Shown here: in pieces, positions 44,463 through 56,256 of the stretch
How the letters are laid out: each line of letters begins with the position of its first letter
Numbering within the stretch: the first letter of the stretch is position 1
Source: Pleurodeles waltl
Lineage: Eukaryota > Chordata > Amphibia > Caudata > Salamandridae
Assembly (NCBI RefSeq): GCF_031143425.1
Contig: NC_090444.1
Location: 1,536,288,782 to 1,536,352,781, forward strand
Length of the DNA: 64,000 nucleotides
Direction of reading: 5' to 3'
Notes under the pieces: generated by a model
Told to the model about the DNA's origin: nothing
The model's database searches: none
The model's input: only the letters and a program-made list of their open reading frames with translations
Position numbers and translations under genes: made by a program

Positions 44463-47400
44463 CATTAGGTTTGTATGAAAGCACATCTGTAATGAAACTT
44501 CGTGAACAATATGTGAAATGATGCAAAAGTAATTTCAAAATATCTTGAGTTAAATCTGAATGCCCGGGCATACATCACATTCACGTCACATTCAGAAGTC
44601 ACCATAGATATATACAGAGGTAATAATCCTAGCAAGATATTGACCAGACCAGAAAATACATAGCAAAATATTACCTTGACCCGAAAACAAATATAACAAA
44701 CTGCAAAAGTTTGTACTTGTGTGATTAAAACCTTATACAGCACTACTAGAGATCGTAAAGGGCCAAATATTAGATGTTCCAAGATACTAGAATGAATAAC
44801 CACTTCATGCCAGGCATTGCTTTTTTCTGTGAAGACAAAGAAGCTTACTGTTAGCAAGTCCATGTTTTGCTGAAGTATCATAGGCTACCTTCATTTTACT
44901 GTGCCTTTCGCCCGTATTTTCCTATTGATTTTGATCAACTATTGAACAGTATAATAAATAATTATCAGACTTAGCAGTCAGGCTCTGTACATAGACCCGA
45001 TCCGATAGGGTATTATTTTCTCTTTGTTTCCGATGAAATGATATAGTGGTATGCACATTGGCACTAAGGTGATCACAAACAGGAAAATGGGACTCGCCAT
45101 TTATGGAGGGAACATAGGTAGATAGGTCCCCTCGTACTCGATAACAATATTTTTTGTTGCTCTCGAGAGAGCCTCAGAATCCATATGGTTTTTGAAAACT
45201 TTATTATGAACAGCACATCGACTGCAACAGCAAAAACTATGGATCAATTGCAATTTGGGTACTTAGTGCTGCTACACTGCATTCACTTTATTTAGTTCTG
45301 TGATTATTTTATTGTGTAATTTCTACTGTTTAGATTTCAATAAGATTTGCGTACATATTTTAGGTGTTAATAGTGTATCCTCATATTTATTAGCAGGTGC
45401 ATCTGCTCGTTCTATTTCCACTAAATCGCAGCTCTTGTGTTATACTTTAAATGGTCTCACCCTTCATACCAACTTCTTTTTGCAGGCCTTTGACTGCTCA
45501 ACCAGCCTACTCCCGGAATGTCAAAAAAGGTATGAGGACAACATTCTAGCTCACATAAACTGCCTAGTATCCTGGTCAGTAGGTAAGACATGCTATCTCG
45601 TCTTTAATGAATATAAGCCCCATGGTGACAATGCTGCGTGTGACATTGAGTGGGGCATGTTCTTCAGAAATTAATTTCCATATTCTAATGAAGATATACT
45701 AATTACAAGTGTAACTGAGCAGAGACAACTCTCAGGGAGTAAGACTTTTATCATTCATACCGTGTGCTTCTTTTACAATATTATCAATATGATGGTCAAA
45801 GAGTAGGTTGTATCTAGTAATAAAGGTTATTATACCAGTCAGTGTAGAAATAATGAGTCAGCTTTGTATAGGTAACTGGGATAGCGATTAATAGTAGAAA
45901 ATACGTACCTGCCTAGCCTTCAAGTAGTGTTGTCACATCCCCTTTTTGAGGGGATCGAGTTCTACATAGGATAGACACTGTTGTGTTATTTTGTACTTCT
46001 ATGGAAGAACTTGCAGACATCCTCCTAAAGTTGGACTATGCTGGATATTGAGTGTAATGTTCAATGCACGCTTTCAATCTAATTATATACTTTAATGTCT
46101 GTAAAAGATATCAAAAACGTCAAATGTAGAAACACAAGATACTCCTGAAATAAGTCAGAGTTCTGTGTATCAGGCCATCAGCGACTTGTCTTCAGTATAC
46201 GAGAGCTTCCCACTGTACCAGAAATATTGGCCATGAATGCATGCATATTTAAGCAAGACCACTGCCTGAAGTGCTCGGTGTGAGTGAAGCGGTATTAAAT
46301 AAGTGTGCCAGGGTACAACCTGCATTTCTTCTCCTTTTTGCACATGAGGCACTTTGTGATTGCAGCACAGATGCTTAAGTGGCATCTTCTGCAACATACA
46401 TTAATTGGCCATACATGTGGAGCCAGTTTGATCCTAAGGGGAACTTATGGCCTTCAAATGGGATCATGACACCATGCAGATGAGGGACGATTTTTTCCTA
46501 GTGCCCGCACCATATTACTTATGTGGGTGCAGGGGGAAATAAATCATCTGGAGGCAAAATGATTGTGAGCCACATATGAAATGGGATACAGTCAATCCAC
46601 CCAACAAGGGCAACATTTAGAAGGGGGCAGATGACTTGCCAGGAACCACTCTAATCCCCACAAACGGGTGTAATGCCGCACTGTAGTCAACTGCATCCCT
46701 GTCCCCTCTTGAAAATGAGTCTTTCACATGTAGAACTGTGGTTTAAAGATAAAGCACTGCCTATCACTCAGAAGCAGGGCAGCCGTCCTTCTGCAGCATA
46801 CACAAGTCTAGGAAAGTACTAAAGAGTGAGTCTGAGGGTCCCCTTCATAGTGCTTTCTTTGGAGACAGCTTTAGTTGTCTCACCAGACTATTGTTTTTAA
46901 AAATAAGATTATATACTATACTTTCATATAGAAGTGTTTTGTTAGTGGCCTTCATTCATAGGTCTGTTAATCTGCCACTCACACTTTGCTTCTGCCCACC
47001 ATAGCATACAGTATGGGACATTGAGCCAGCCCCTTTCAGGCTCTGTCTGCACTAACTGCGAGTGACTGCATTTTGTCTGTAGACAATGTAAACATCAGCT
47101 AAAAATCTGTATCTGTTATGCTATGTGCAAAATATTGGTTTTGAGCTGCGTTGTAGCATATACATTTCTTGGCTATAAGGGACCCTAGTTGATCCTCAGT
47201 GCCTATGTTTTGACAGCTATTCATTTATATAATCATTACAATCGGAGGCTTTTCTCAGTCAGAATAAAAAAGACACCTTTCAGCCACCAGGGATGCATTG
47301 TTTGACTAGAGCTTCCTACCACAGGGTTTCATATTCTGTACTGCTGTAAATGATGGTTGTGCATGATCCTGAATCCTTGTGGTAAGCTCAACAATGTAAA

Positions 47401-47929
47401 CGTGTCACACAAAGGTACTGCTAAAGGATATGCATAAATATTAAAGTGTATCAGAACAAACACAAATATGCACTGTATTAATATATGGGATACTGTTTTG
47501 TTCTATTTTTTAGCATATTTTAGTACTCTACAAATTGATCTATTTTCCTCCTTGCATTCATTGATTTCATTGAAATGCAGAGCAAGTAAAATAAAGCCAG
47601 TAGACTCTGCTTCACACAAGCTCAAACCACATTTTAGATGGATTGTAAATGTAGAACTCGTGAAAGCAATCACAATGACAGAGATATAGAAGCAGTACAT
47701 TGTGGTTATATTGATTCCATTTCATATTTGAGGCACATTTACTAAGGCCAGACCAAATGGCTTTGCCAATTCTTGTTATATTCTGTGTCCACTTCTTCCA
47801 GATTCTTCCCCCTACAGAAGTATTTGAAATGTTCATGCCTCTCTGCACCAGTTCCAGTCCATGTGTTGGTACAATAAGTTAATGTGATGTCCTTTGTGTG
47901 TGAGCTGAGGAAGTGTCTTTGATGTGCAA
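44463..47929. other. Long AT-rich stretch, no recognised feature
   Basis: No coding region or repeat that I can name. A small hairpin at about 46505-46535 (CCGCACCATATTACTTATGTGGGTGCAG) is the only local structure noted. Confidence 0.45.
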
Positions 47930-48735
47930 GTGTAACAGTACGGCCATTCTCATCAAGTCAGGATGGCCAATCTTGCCTACAATCACACCCTCTATTGCAT
48001 GACTGTCTGGGAGGGATACACAAAGGCTAGCTGCCAACAATACCTAATCATGTGACCTAGGAACAGGTTGCAGACACCAAACAGGACAAGAAATGCCAAC
48101 TTTCTACAAGTGGACTTTTCAGAATTGCAATTTAAAAGTTGACTTTGCCAATTCAGAGGGTTTTAAATTACAATTACTCATACACCAAGCATGATATTTC
48201 TATCTGCTGCTAAACAAAAGTAATTATTACTTAAATGTAATAAGGTAACCAACTGTCATCCTTTGAGAGATCTAAGCCTTGCAATGCTGAAGAACAAATT
48301 TGGGAGTTTTAAATAAAACACATCCCGCTCTATGGGCTGTTTAGGGTCTACCCAAGGGTGCATTATATGCAATAAAAAGGAAGGTTCAAGCCTGGAAAAA
48401 GGTGTATTTTGCCCAGTTAAAATTACACTTTAATACTACACACAGGCTGCAATGGCAGACTTGAAACATGTTTATAAAGAGCTACTTAAGTGTGTGGCAC
48501 AGTAGGTTCTGCAGGCCCATTAGTGTCATTTAATTTACCAGCCTGGGTATGGTATAAAACTAGGGACTTACAAGTAAATTAAATATGCCAACTGGGTGTA
48601 AGCCAATTTTACCTTGTTTAGAGGAAAGAGAACAAGCACTTCAGTCCTGAAACTAACAAAAATAAATTCAGTAAAACAGATGAAGTGAAGGCAAAATGTT
48701 TGGGGATGACCCTGCAGAGAGGGCCATGTCCAACA
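47930..48735 (-). repeat. U3 fragment of a long LTR, older copy
   Basis: Reverse-complemented, it starts TGTTGGACATGGCC at 48735. It then has the same order of landmarks as the LTR at 56257: the GACTTACAAGTAAATTAA complement, a CACTAATGGGCCTGCAG-like block, GTCTGCCATTGCAG, and a CAAGGCTTAGATCTC box. It is more diverged than the copy at 2241-2945. The 3' end of the homology is vague. Confidence 0.6.
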
Positions 48736-50164
48736 AGAAGCAAGCTATTTGTCAATTTTCATTAGTTTGGCAATACTCCTCCACCGTCTCACAGGGGTGC
48801 AAGATTATTGGAGAGCTTCCTTAATAGGTAGATAGTGGTGTGAATGAGGTAAGAAAACTGAAGTGTTTCACAAAGTGGGATCTTACAGGTGTATAAACTT
48901 TGAATGCAAATTTAGATGGATTACAGTAATTTGCACAACCGATTCTGAAAAATGAAATGCCCAGGTCTGATTTTTTTATACCTCCAGTAAAGTCATATGT
49001 TGTGAAGATATGTTGAAGTGTCTGATTAAGCATTGTCAGAAAACCATGACTAGAGGGATGGAATGATTATTGTGTCAATGACATACATTACTTTGACAAA
49101 TAATATGCAGAAAACAGTCATTAAATGAAAGAACTAGTAGGGGTTGAGTTTAGTTGAGGTCAGTTTAAAATATTCCACAGAGGTTATTACTCCACAACCC
49201 AATTATGGATATGTGGCTACTTTCCCACAATGACCTGTGTGATGAAGTGTAGTTAGGAGAGAGAGTTTCCAACACATTTTAAACCAGTGCCTGAAGCCTT
49301 AGACTTTTTGTGAGGGTGTCATGAGCTGTTTGCATGATGTCATACACCGTCAATCCTTTCCCAATGACAACCTTTCTACAACGTCAAAAAGATCTGGATA
49401 GTTTAAGATAGCAAACTATTCACACATCTTTCACTTATTTGACATACAGCAAAAAAGTGCAAAACTGAGACAATTTAACTGCACCTCTTTTTGATTCAAG
49501 GTGCAATAGCTTGTGCTGACTGCAAGTTGCACAGTTTAGGGGTGCTGAAAATACTGGCTCCAGAACTACCAATGCTGGCTGGTAAATGGAACCCTGCACC
49601 ATGCAATTAAAAGCTAGTATGCCCAGCCTGGAGAACAACATCTAGATCCACTTTTACTGAGTTCATAAACACATGTTGATACTATTTCAGCATGATTAAT
49701 GGGCTGGCTCCTTTCTGTTCCTCTTTACCTGCTATTGACTGAGGTGAAAATGGAAATGGTGGATTGTTGTGGTTGGGGTGGGGTGGGAGGGTGTGTGGAG
49801 CAGGACAGACTGATGGCAGGATGGGAAGGAGCCTTCCAATGTGCCCTGTGTGGATGGAGGGGGTTAGATTTTTACTGTTCCTGCAGCCCCAGCTAGGACT
49901 GGCACTTGATATCAAATGTCAGTATTTTCTAAATTCAGCAGAGTATTCCTGCATCCAATATTCCAGAGTGCAGAAAACCTTTGAATCCTATGATATGGCA
50001 GAGGGATATTCCCTTGAGAACAATGATCTGATCAACCTGCAATTGTTCCCATAAGAGGGCATTCACATGGAAAGTAGTAAGTATGAGCCCTTAAACATAC
50101 TCCTACCTACTACCACTTTGCTCTGCACTGTAAGCCTAAGTTCTGGCCAGTTGCTGCCAGAAAA
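48736..50164. other. No recognised gene
   Basis: AT-rich, with only short chance frames. Confidence 0.45.
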
Positions 50165-50585
50165 TAAGGGCCACATGTAAGAAGGTATTTTGTATTTCCT
50201 AACGGTGTGAATCACAATTTCGGCCTGTTAGGAAATCCAAAATGCCATATTGGTATGTATGAAAGGCATTTGTGGTGGTGCAAAATGCAATTTCTACTTA
50301 GTAGAAATCACATTTTGGGAATCACGACATAGGAAATCGCAAATAGAGATTTCCAAATTGCAAATCGCTAACCATATGTGGTAATAAATGGTCATTTAGG
50401 AAATGCAATTGCGATTGATTTGGATCGGGTGGTAACCAGTTGCAAACTATAAACAGGCACTCAAAATGCATCTGGTTCTTTCAGAATGGCACCCCTGTAT
50501 ATCTTGGCGAGGAGGATGAGGATTTTGCCTGGCAGGCAGAGAAGCAGTGAGAGACAAGAGAGGATATTTAGTGTGAGGGTCACCC

Positions 50586-51505
50586 TATTTGAATAGCCTG
50601 AGGTGGAGATATATGAGAAGTACAGACTCAATAGGGAGGTAAATTAGGAATTAATTGCTGAGTTACAGACCCCAACACTCAGAAGCAATGCAATCCTACC
50701 ACATGTGCAGGTATTGTGTTGTATATACCTTTTAACTTCAGGCAGTTACCAGGGAGTCATAGCAGTGGCAGGGAGAGTGTCACAAAGTGCATTTTCCAGG
50801 TTCTTTCCCGTGTTTCAAGACAACATGGTTAGCAAAGTTAACCAATAAATGTATTTTCCCAATACCCCCCAAATAATTTCAACAAACTAAATTGATGTTT
50901 TATCAGGTAGCACAGTTTCCCAAATCATTGGCTGTGTTCATGGAACACATATTGACGTATGCCTCCCTCCCTTAGCAACTGAATTCTTATACAGGAACAG
51001 GAAAAGCTGAAACTCACTCAATGTGTAGGTAGTGTGTGATGCCTCCTGTATCATATCAGACCTTGTGGCCAGACTCTCAGACAGTACCCAGTACACATTC
51101 ATGTTCTGCCACAGTGGAATACAAAATCGACTGTCACAGGGTGAATTTGGCAATGTTTGTTTACTAGGTAAGAGAGTCACAGACTCAATGAATACAGTTG
51201 CCAAGACGGTATGTGTAATGTGACCTAATGGTTTTCCTTCTCATGCTCTTAAGGTGACAGTGCATATGCCTTTTGTTCCTGGGTAACTACACCATACCTG
51301 ACTCAAAGGACAACATGGCACACAGGAAAATTCGCAATTAAAGAGAGGACCTTTGGTACCCTGAAGTCCCAGTTTTTCTGCCTCTACAAGACCAGCGGAG
51401 CACTACTGTACACACATGAGATGTGCTGCAAGATCATCGCCACATGTGCCATACTGCACAATATTGCATTGAAGAAGGGTCTGCACAACACCAATAGAGC
51501 TTGAA
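50586..51505 (+). pseudogene. HARBI1-like: Hb3 HARBI1-like transposase, broken
   Basis: From about 50586 the pattern IYEKYRLNRE, a GSYQGVIAVAG block, and VHGTHIDVCLPPLATEF are seen; the first catalytic aspartate (normally IDGTH) is His here. After two stops, CDASCIISDLVARL continues to LSQGEFGNVCLLG. An intron (51168-51253, GTAAGA ... CTTAAG) splits the glycine codon, and then GDSAYA with the second Asp, IKERTFGTLK with the Glu, and IIATCAILHNIAL follow. The lost first Asp and the stops make it inactive. Confidence 0.82.
51168..51253 (+). other. Intron in Hb3 transposase at the GDS codon
   Basis: CTAG|GTAAGAG ... CTTAAG|GTGACAGT, 86 bp. It sits at the same codon and phase as the Hb2 intron (23848-23946). 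Confidence 0.75.
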
Positions 51506-52239
51506 TCCAACTCAGATGATGAGGAATTACCACCACTAAAGGTGCACATGAGGATACATATGCAGCAGAGGTATGAGCACAATACACAGAGATCGCCAAC
51601 AACTATTTCTGAGATAAGAGTAATTAAAAAATCAGATAAATAGTCATCACACATGATGGTAATGCATGGTGCATAACTGAAAGACCAACTTTTATTCAGG
51701 TAGCCACAACATTCTTTCCCTCAAAAATCAACTGTAACACTGTTCCAACTGAACAACAAAATATGTACTGACAAACAAAACAAAGTCGACTCATTACTCT
51801 GAGTTTTCAGTGGTTCACCACGTCCGGCCTCTGTAATTGGGTGCCTTGTCAGGAACACTGGGCTATGGAACTGTTGACATGTCAGTCCCAGAAGTGTTTC
51901 GGCGTGAAGGCCTGGAAGTGCATGACTCCTGAATAGAGCCCGCCTCACTATCAGGTGGGGAGAGGATGCTGGAGATACAGAGGTTGTGGATCTGGATATT
52001 CTTTAGGGCAGAGGTCACTTGCACTAGCCCAAGTGCAACATCCTGAAAGCAGTGCCCTGTGTCAGTCTGTATGTTAACAGTTCACCTTGCTAGTGTTGTC
52101 GTGGGTACTACCAATCGGTTGATGGAATGGGTGAAGGAATTAAAGAGTGCCAGGTACTACCAGTGCCTCTGTCTCTGCACATGGTTCTCCTTATCCATGG
52201 CAGCAATCCACCAGTCCCGACCTTTCTTCAGTTGCTGCA

Positions 52240-52635
52240 TCAACCTAGACCCTCCCACCACACTTTCTGGTTGCAGTGTCCCCTCAATGAGTATCTCCAA
52301 GGAAATTGCAATGGGTGTTCTGGCAGTCCACCACCTGTTGCATGACCTTCAGCCATCCTGCTGGCCACCTTCTCCTCTGTGCGAAACCTCAGGTCATACC
52401 AGCGCTTGATTATCTCTGGAATGGTCCTCTGGGTGACACCTATGGAGTTCAGCTTCTCCAGGATGCTGGTCCAGATCTTTGTTTTTTGGCTGTCTGGTAC
52501 TGTGAAGTAGGCCTTCCTAAACAGTTGGCCCATTTGGGAGACACATTCTCATGTCACGAGCTTCAGCTTATTTTCTGCAAATTTCACCTTCCTCTTCCTG
52601 CCCCCTGAATCCTTGTTCTCATCTTCTTCGGACAT
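52240..52635 (-). pseudogene. Hb3 Myb/SANT-like (NAIF1-type) gene, one nonsense change
   Basis: ATG at 52633-52635. The N-terminus MSEEDENKDSGGRKRKVKF is acidic then basic. A single in-frame TGA follows LKLVT, probably a decayed CGA. The frame is then open through WTSILEKLNSIG, IPEIIKRWYDLRFRTEEKV, which is the third helix of a Myb/SANT domain of the NAIF1 type, and ends soon after. It is the partner gene of the Hb3 transposase. Confidence 0.8.
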
Positions 52636-52957
52636 GGTGTTCTCCAAGAATGATGGAATACACTTGCAGTAGTGATGCTGGAGGACTCCTTACTTCCAGC
52701 ACCTTACTAGGCTTCTGGGTTGTGGCCACATCCTGTATTTGTAAACTTCCTGGTCTGACATCATTATTGTGCATCAAAAATGTGACTTTTCCTATTTTGC
52801 GATTTCCTATGAGGAAATCACATTTTAGTGATTTCCAAAATTGTGATTTCCTAATTGCAAATCCATAGAAATCGATATTAGTGGTACTGGTGGTTACATA
52901 CATACCCTTTTGTGATTTGGAAATCACAAATCGGGCATTTTTTACCTATGGCCCTAA

Positions 52958-54589
52958 ATTCTTTCTGGAATCTGTCACTGAAGCCCTCCTCACATCCTAG
53001 CCTGGACTGGACTGGAATATTCTTGGGCGTTTTAATCAACTCAGCAAGTTAAATATTTCAACACCAATGTTGTGGCACTTGGGACTTCAGTTAAGGTTTT
53101 TTTGGATGGGCTGCCAATCTGCTGATGAAGGGAAAGCTTCACCACGGCTGACCCAGTGCAGCTTTTCTGCTACTTTTCAGGTTCACTGTTAGTCTGCTGG
53201 TGTATATTTGCTAAAGCTAATTCTGCTGATATTGCTGGAGCCCTTTTAGCAAGAGTGTAAACAAATATAAGACAACCAGCCATGCCATTAGCCCCATGAT
53301 TAACTGGTAAGCAATTCTTGTAAAGATAAGTACCTAAATTGAGACGTTGTTCACAAATCTACAATCAATGTCTCTGACACACTAGGAGATTTCTCCCAGA
53401 GGGTGTGGGGCAGATGTGAGAATTAAGAAACCAGACTTGAGTGCATTCTAGTTGGTAGTACATGCAGTGGAGCTGATCCTCCTGGCCCCAAACCACTCCT
53501 GATTCAGACCTCATTATCCTACCTTTTTAAATTAGGTGAAAAAATCCCTGGGCAAATTACATTTGTAGGAGTTTGGATGTGAAGTATTGAACCAGATCTG
53601 GATTTCAGTGACACAAATGTAGAATAAACAGACAGATTGCATAGGTGTGCCACAAAATAACTGTTTCACCTTTTGATATAAGGCAGAATTCTAGATATTT
53701 ATGGGATGCTATGCATACACTATGCAAATGTGCAAGACTTTGGAATAGCATGATTAAGATAAATTTAATTTACTCAGTTTTTGTCATCTGGATATGAAAC
53801 ACAGTCTTTTTCTGACCTGCTGTGAGATCACTAATGTGTCACAGGGGAATAAATATGTACCACACTGGCATGCTGTGAGTAGCAAACATACTATATTGTT
53901 TTGTAGGCTATATCTGTACACAATGTAAGGAAATGAAGATTGGATGGTACTGCCAAGTGACTGTAATACGTGCAGCATGAGCTGGGTGGTCAGTCATTTG
54001 CATAGTGCAGCAAGGAGAGTGTTATTCTTAGTTGCTTTGTTAAAAGTCATTTGCTGTCACAAAGTCTCTATTATCTTATTTCCAAACAGATATGAAATAC
54101 ATTCACAAAGGTACAATTATACTACTACTTCACCATTTCCAAGTGTAAATTAGCTACTAGGTGCAGATTTACATGTCTCCATCTGCTCAAAACCAGGGGT
54201 GGGGCATTCTACAACAGGATTTTAAAAAAATATATGTTCATTGGAAATCTGCAGACAGAGGCAAGGACTAGCTATCACTGTGTTTTCTATGAGTGTGAAG
54301 TTCCTACTATTACAGGAGTAGAGATCTACTTATGAAAGTATGTTTAATTATTATGGTAAAAAAACAAACAAAAAAACTAAATTAACTTGAAATAATTATT
54401 ATTAACCTAGAACTGAAAAAAATCTCAGTACCATTTTTACATTTATATAATCATTATTTACCAAACGTTACTAAAACATATCCGTTAAATTGTTTTGAAA
54501 TATTGTTTATTGGCTCAAAATGCAGAGAGCATTTAAATAAAAATTGAACAATCATTGCGCAGCCTTGTCATCTTGCAGAGGGGCTTAAC
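52958..54589. other. No recognised gene
   Basis: AT-rich DNA with short chance frames only. Confidence 0.45.
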
Positions 54590-54664
54590 GGTTTGTGTCT
54601 GGCTATCCCTCTGCTCTGTGAATGGATTCGCTCCGGTAACATAATCATCACCAACCAAAGCACC

Positions 54665-55602
54665 ATGGACAAATTTGCACAGCCCGGTGTCACAGCTCAG
54701 GTACTTGGTGATGCATTCCCAGGTCCTATTGTAACAGGTAACACTGCCCTTCTGGAGGTTATTGTGCAATCATGCAATGCTCTTGATGCAAAGAAAGGAG
54801 TGGGGGGCTCCGACATGGTGCTTCTCCACCAGGATCATAAACATGCAGTGAAGAGGATTACAGAAGCTGAGGCACGTGTATCGGGAGTGAAGAGATGGTG
54901 ACCACCCTGCAGAGGAGAGTCGCCAAGCTGGAGGCCACGGCTAAAGAATTAGCCTTGATGGTCGAGGACACAGAGGGCAGGGCTCGCCGGAACAATCTGC
55001 AGTCTGTGGGCTTCCTGGAGGGTTGTGTGGGCCAATCCATAGACGCCATCCTGACACAGTGGCCAAAGTCCATAATCCCTGCGGAATTCCTCTCAGCATG
55101 CTTTGTGGTACAGCCTGCCCACAGGGCCTTGACACAGAAGCCTCCTTGATGGGAGAGACTGAGGCCAGGGATCGCACAGATCCTGAACTACACGGACAGA
55201 GATACAATACTCAACTATGCCCGCCATCATGATAATGTAATATATCAATCCAGCCACATCATGGTTTTTCCAGATTATAACAGGCTTGTACAACAACAAC
55301 GCCAATCCTTTATGGTGGCCAAACAAAACCTCCTCAATCTAGATCTTCAGTATATGCTCCTGTACTCTTCTTGTCTGAAAGTCATCTTCAATGGTAAAAC
55401 CCTCTTCTTTGAAATATCCGATGAGGTGTTCAACTAGATGGATGAGAAAATGCAGCTGCATCCCCATATGCCGCCCCACATGGACTCTGATTCCTCTCAC
55501 AGCGAAATGAGGGGCCGTCCCACTACGTCAGCCCGAAAGCAGTGCAAGTGCTCAAGATCCTCCTGCCACAATATGCAACAGAAAGTTAATCCTGAATTAT
55601 AG
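54665..55602 (+). pseudogene. L1 ORF1, broken
   Basis: MDKFAQPGVTAQ (ATG at 54665) begins a helical N-terminal region. The frame changes near 54890, and the coiled coil RRVAKLEATAKELALMVEDTEGRARRNNL leads into the RRM-like part. Around 55170-55440 the C-terminal block DRDTILNYAR ... KVIFNGKTLFFEISDEVFN is clear, with a stop after it. Both halves have lesions. Confidence 0.78.
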
Positions 55603-56256
55603 TTTTCAAGATACACTAATTTACTATTGTATCAGTGCAATACAGGGGGTTTCCATTGCTTTGTTTTACTTTGGTTGTTCATTCACAATTGTACTGACTG
55701 CATACACAGCAGTGAGTCCCACTTTCTCGCCACTACCGCCACCCTGGGAAGTGGTAAATTTCTCCAGGGCTACTAGTTTAGGATTGGATGGGGAATGGGG
55801 ATCCACTGAATGTGGTGCTGGGTGGTTCCCGGTTGGGGGACACCTACCACTACAGTCTGTGATAGGTACTTCTAGTTGTTTGACGTATGGGGGAGGGGGT
55901 AATGTTTTTGGAATGTTTATTGTTACCTGCTGTTTGTATGCACAGACTCACTCCTCATGCACACTGTCACGAAGCCCTACTGCCATGTGCCAATCATACC
56001 CATGATACGACCATAACTGAACCCGCTGATCGAGGAGGTAATGTCCACTCTAGTCATGGAATGTTAGGGGACTACTTGGAAAGATCACACGAGGAGCAAT
56101 CTTGAAATATGTGAAGAGACAGGGGGCTGAGATTGTAATGCTCCAAGTAACTAATCTCCTTGGCAACAAAATCCACTACCTCAGTAGATTTGGCTGTTGC
56201 CTGGTGTTCCATGCAGGTTTCAGGAGGAGGGGGGTTAGGGTCACCTGTATGCTTAT

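Larger units (their letters stand above)
50168..52954 (+). mobile_element. Old Harbinger element Hb3 (2,787 bp), decayed
   Basis: Ends are GGGCCACATGTAAGAAGG and, reverse-complemented, GGGCCATAGGTAAAAAAT. TAA flanks both sides (50165-50167 and 52955-52957). The outer 250 bases at each end are rich in inverted repeats with words such as GGAAATC and GATTTCC. It carries a broken HARBI1-like transposase (plus) and a Myb/SANT-like gene (minus), the classical two-gene Harbinger set, in convergent orientation. Confidence 0.85.
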
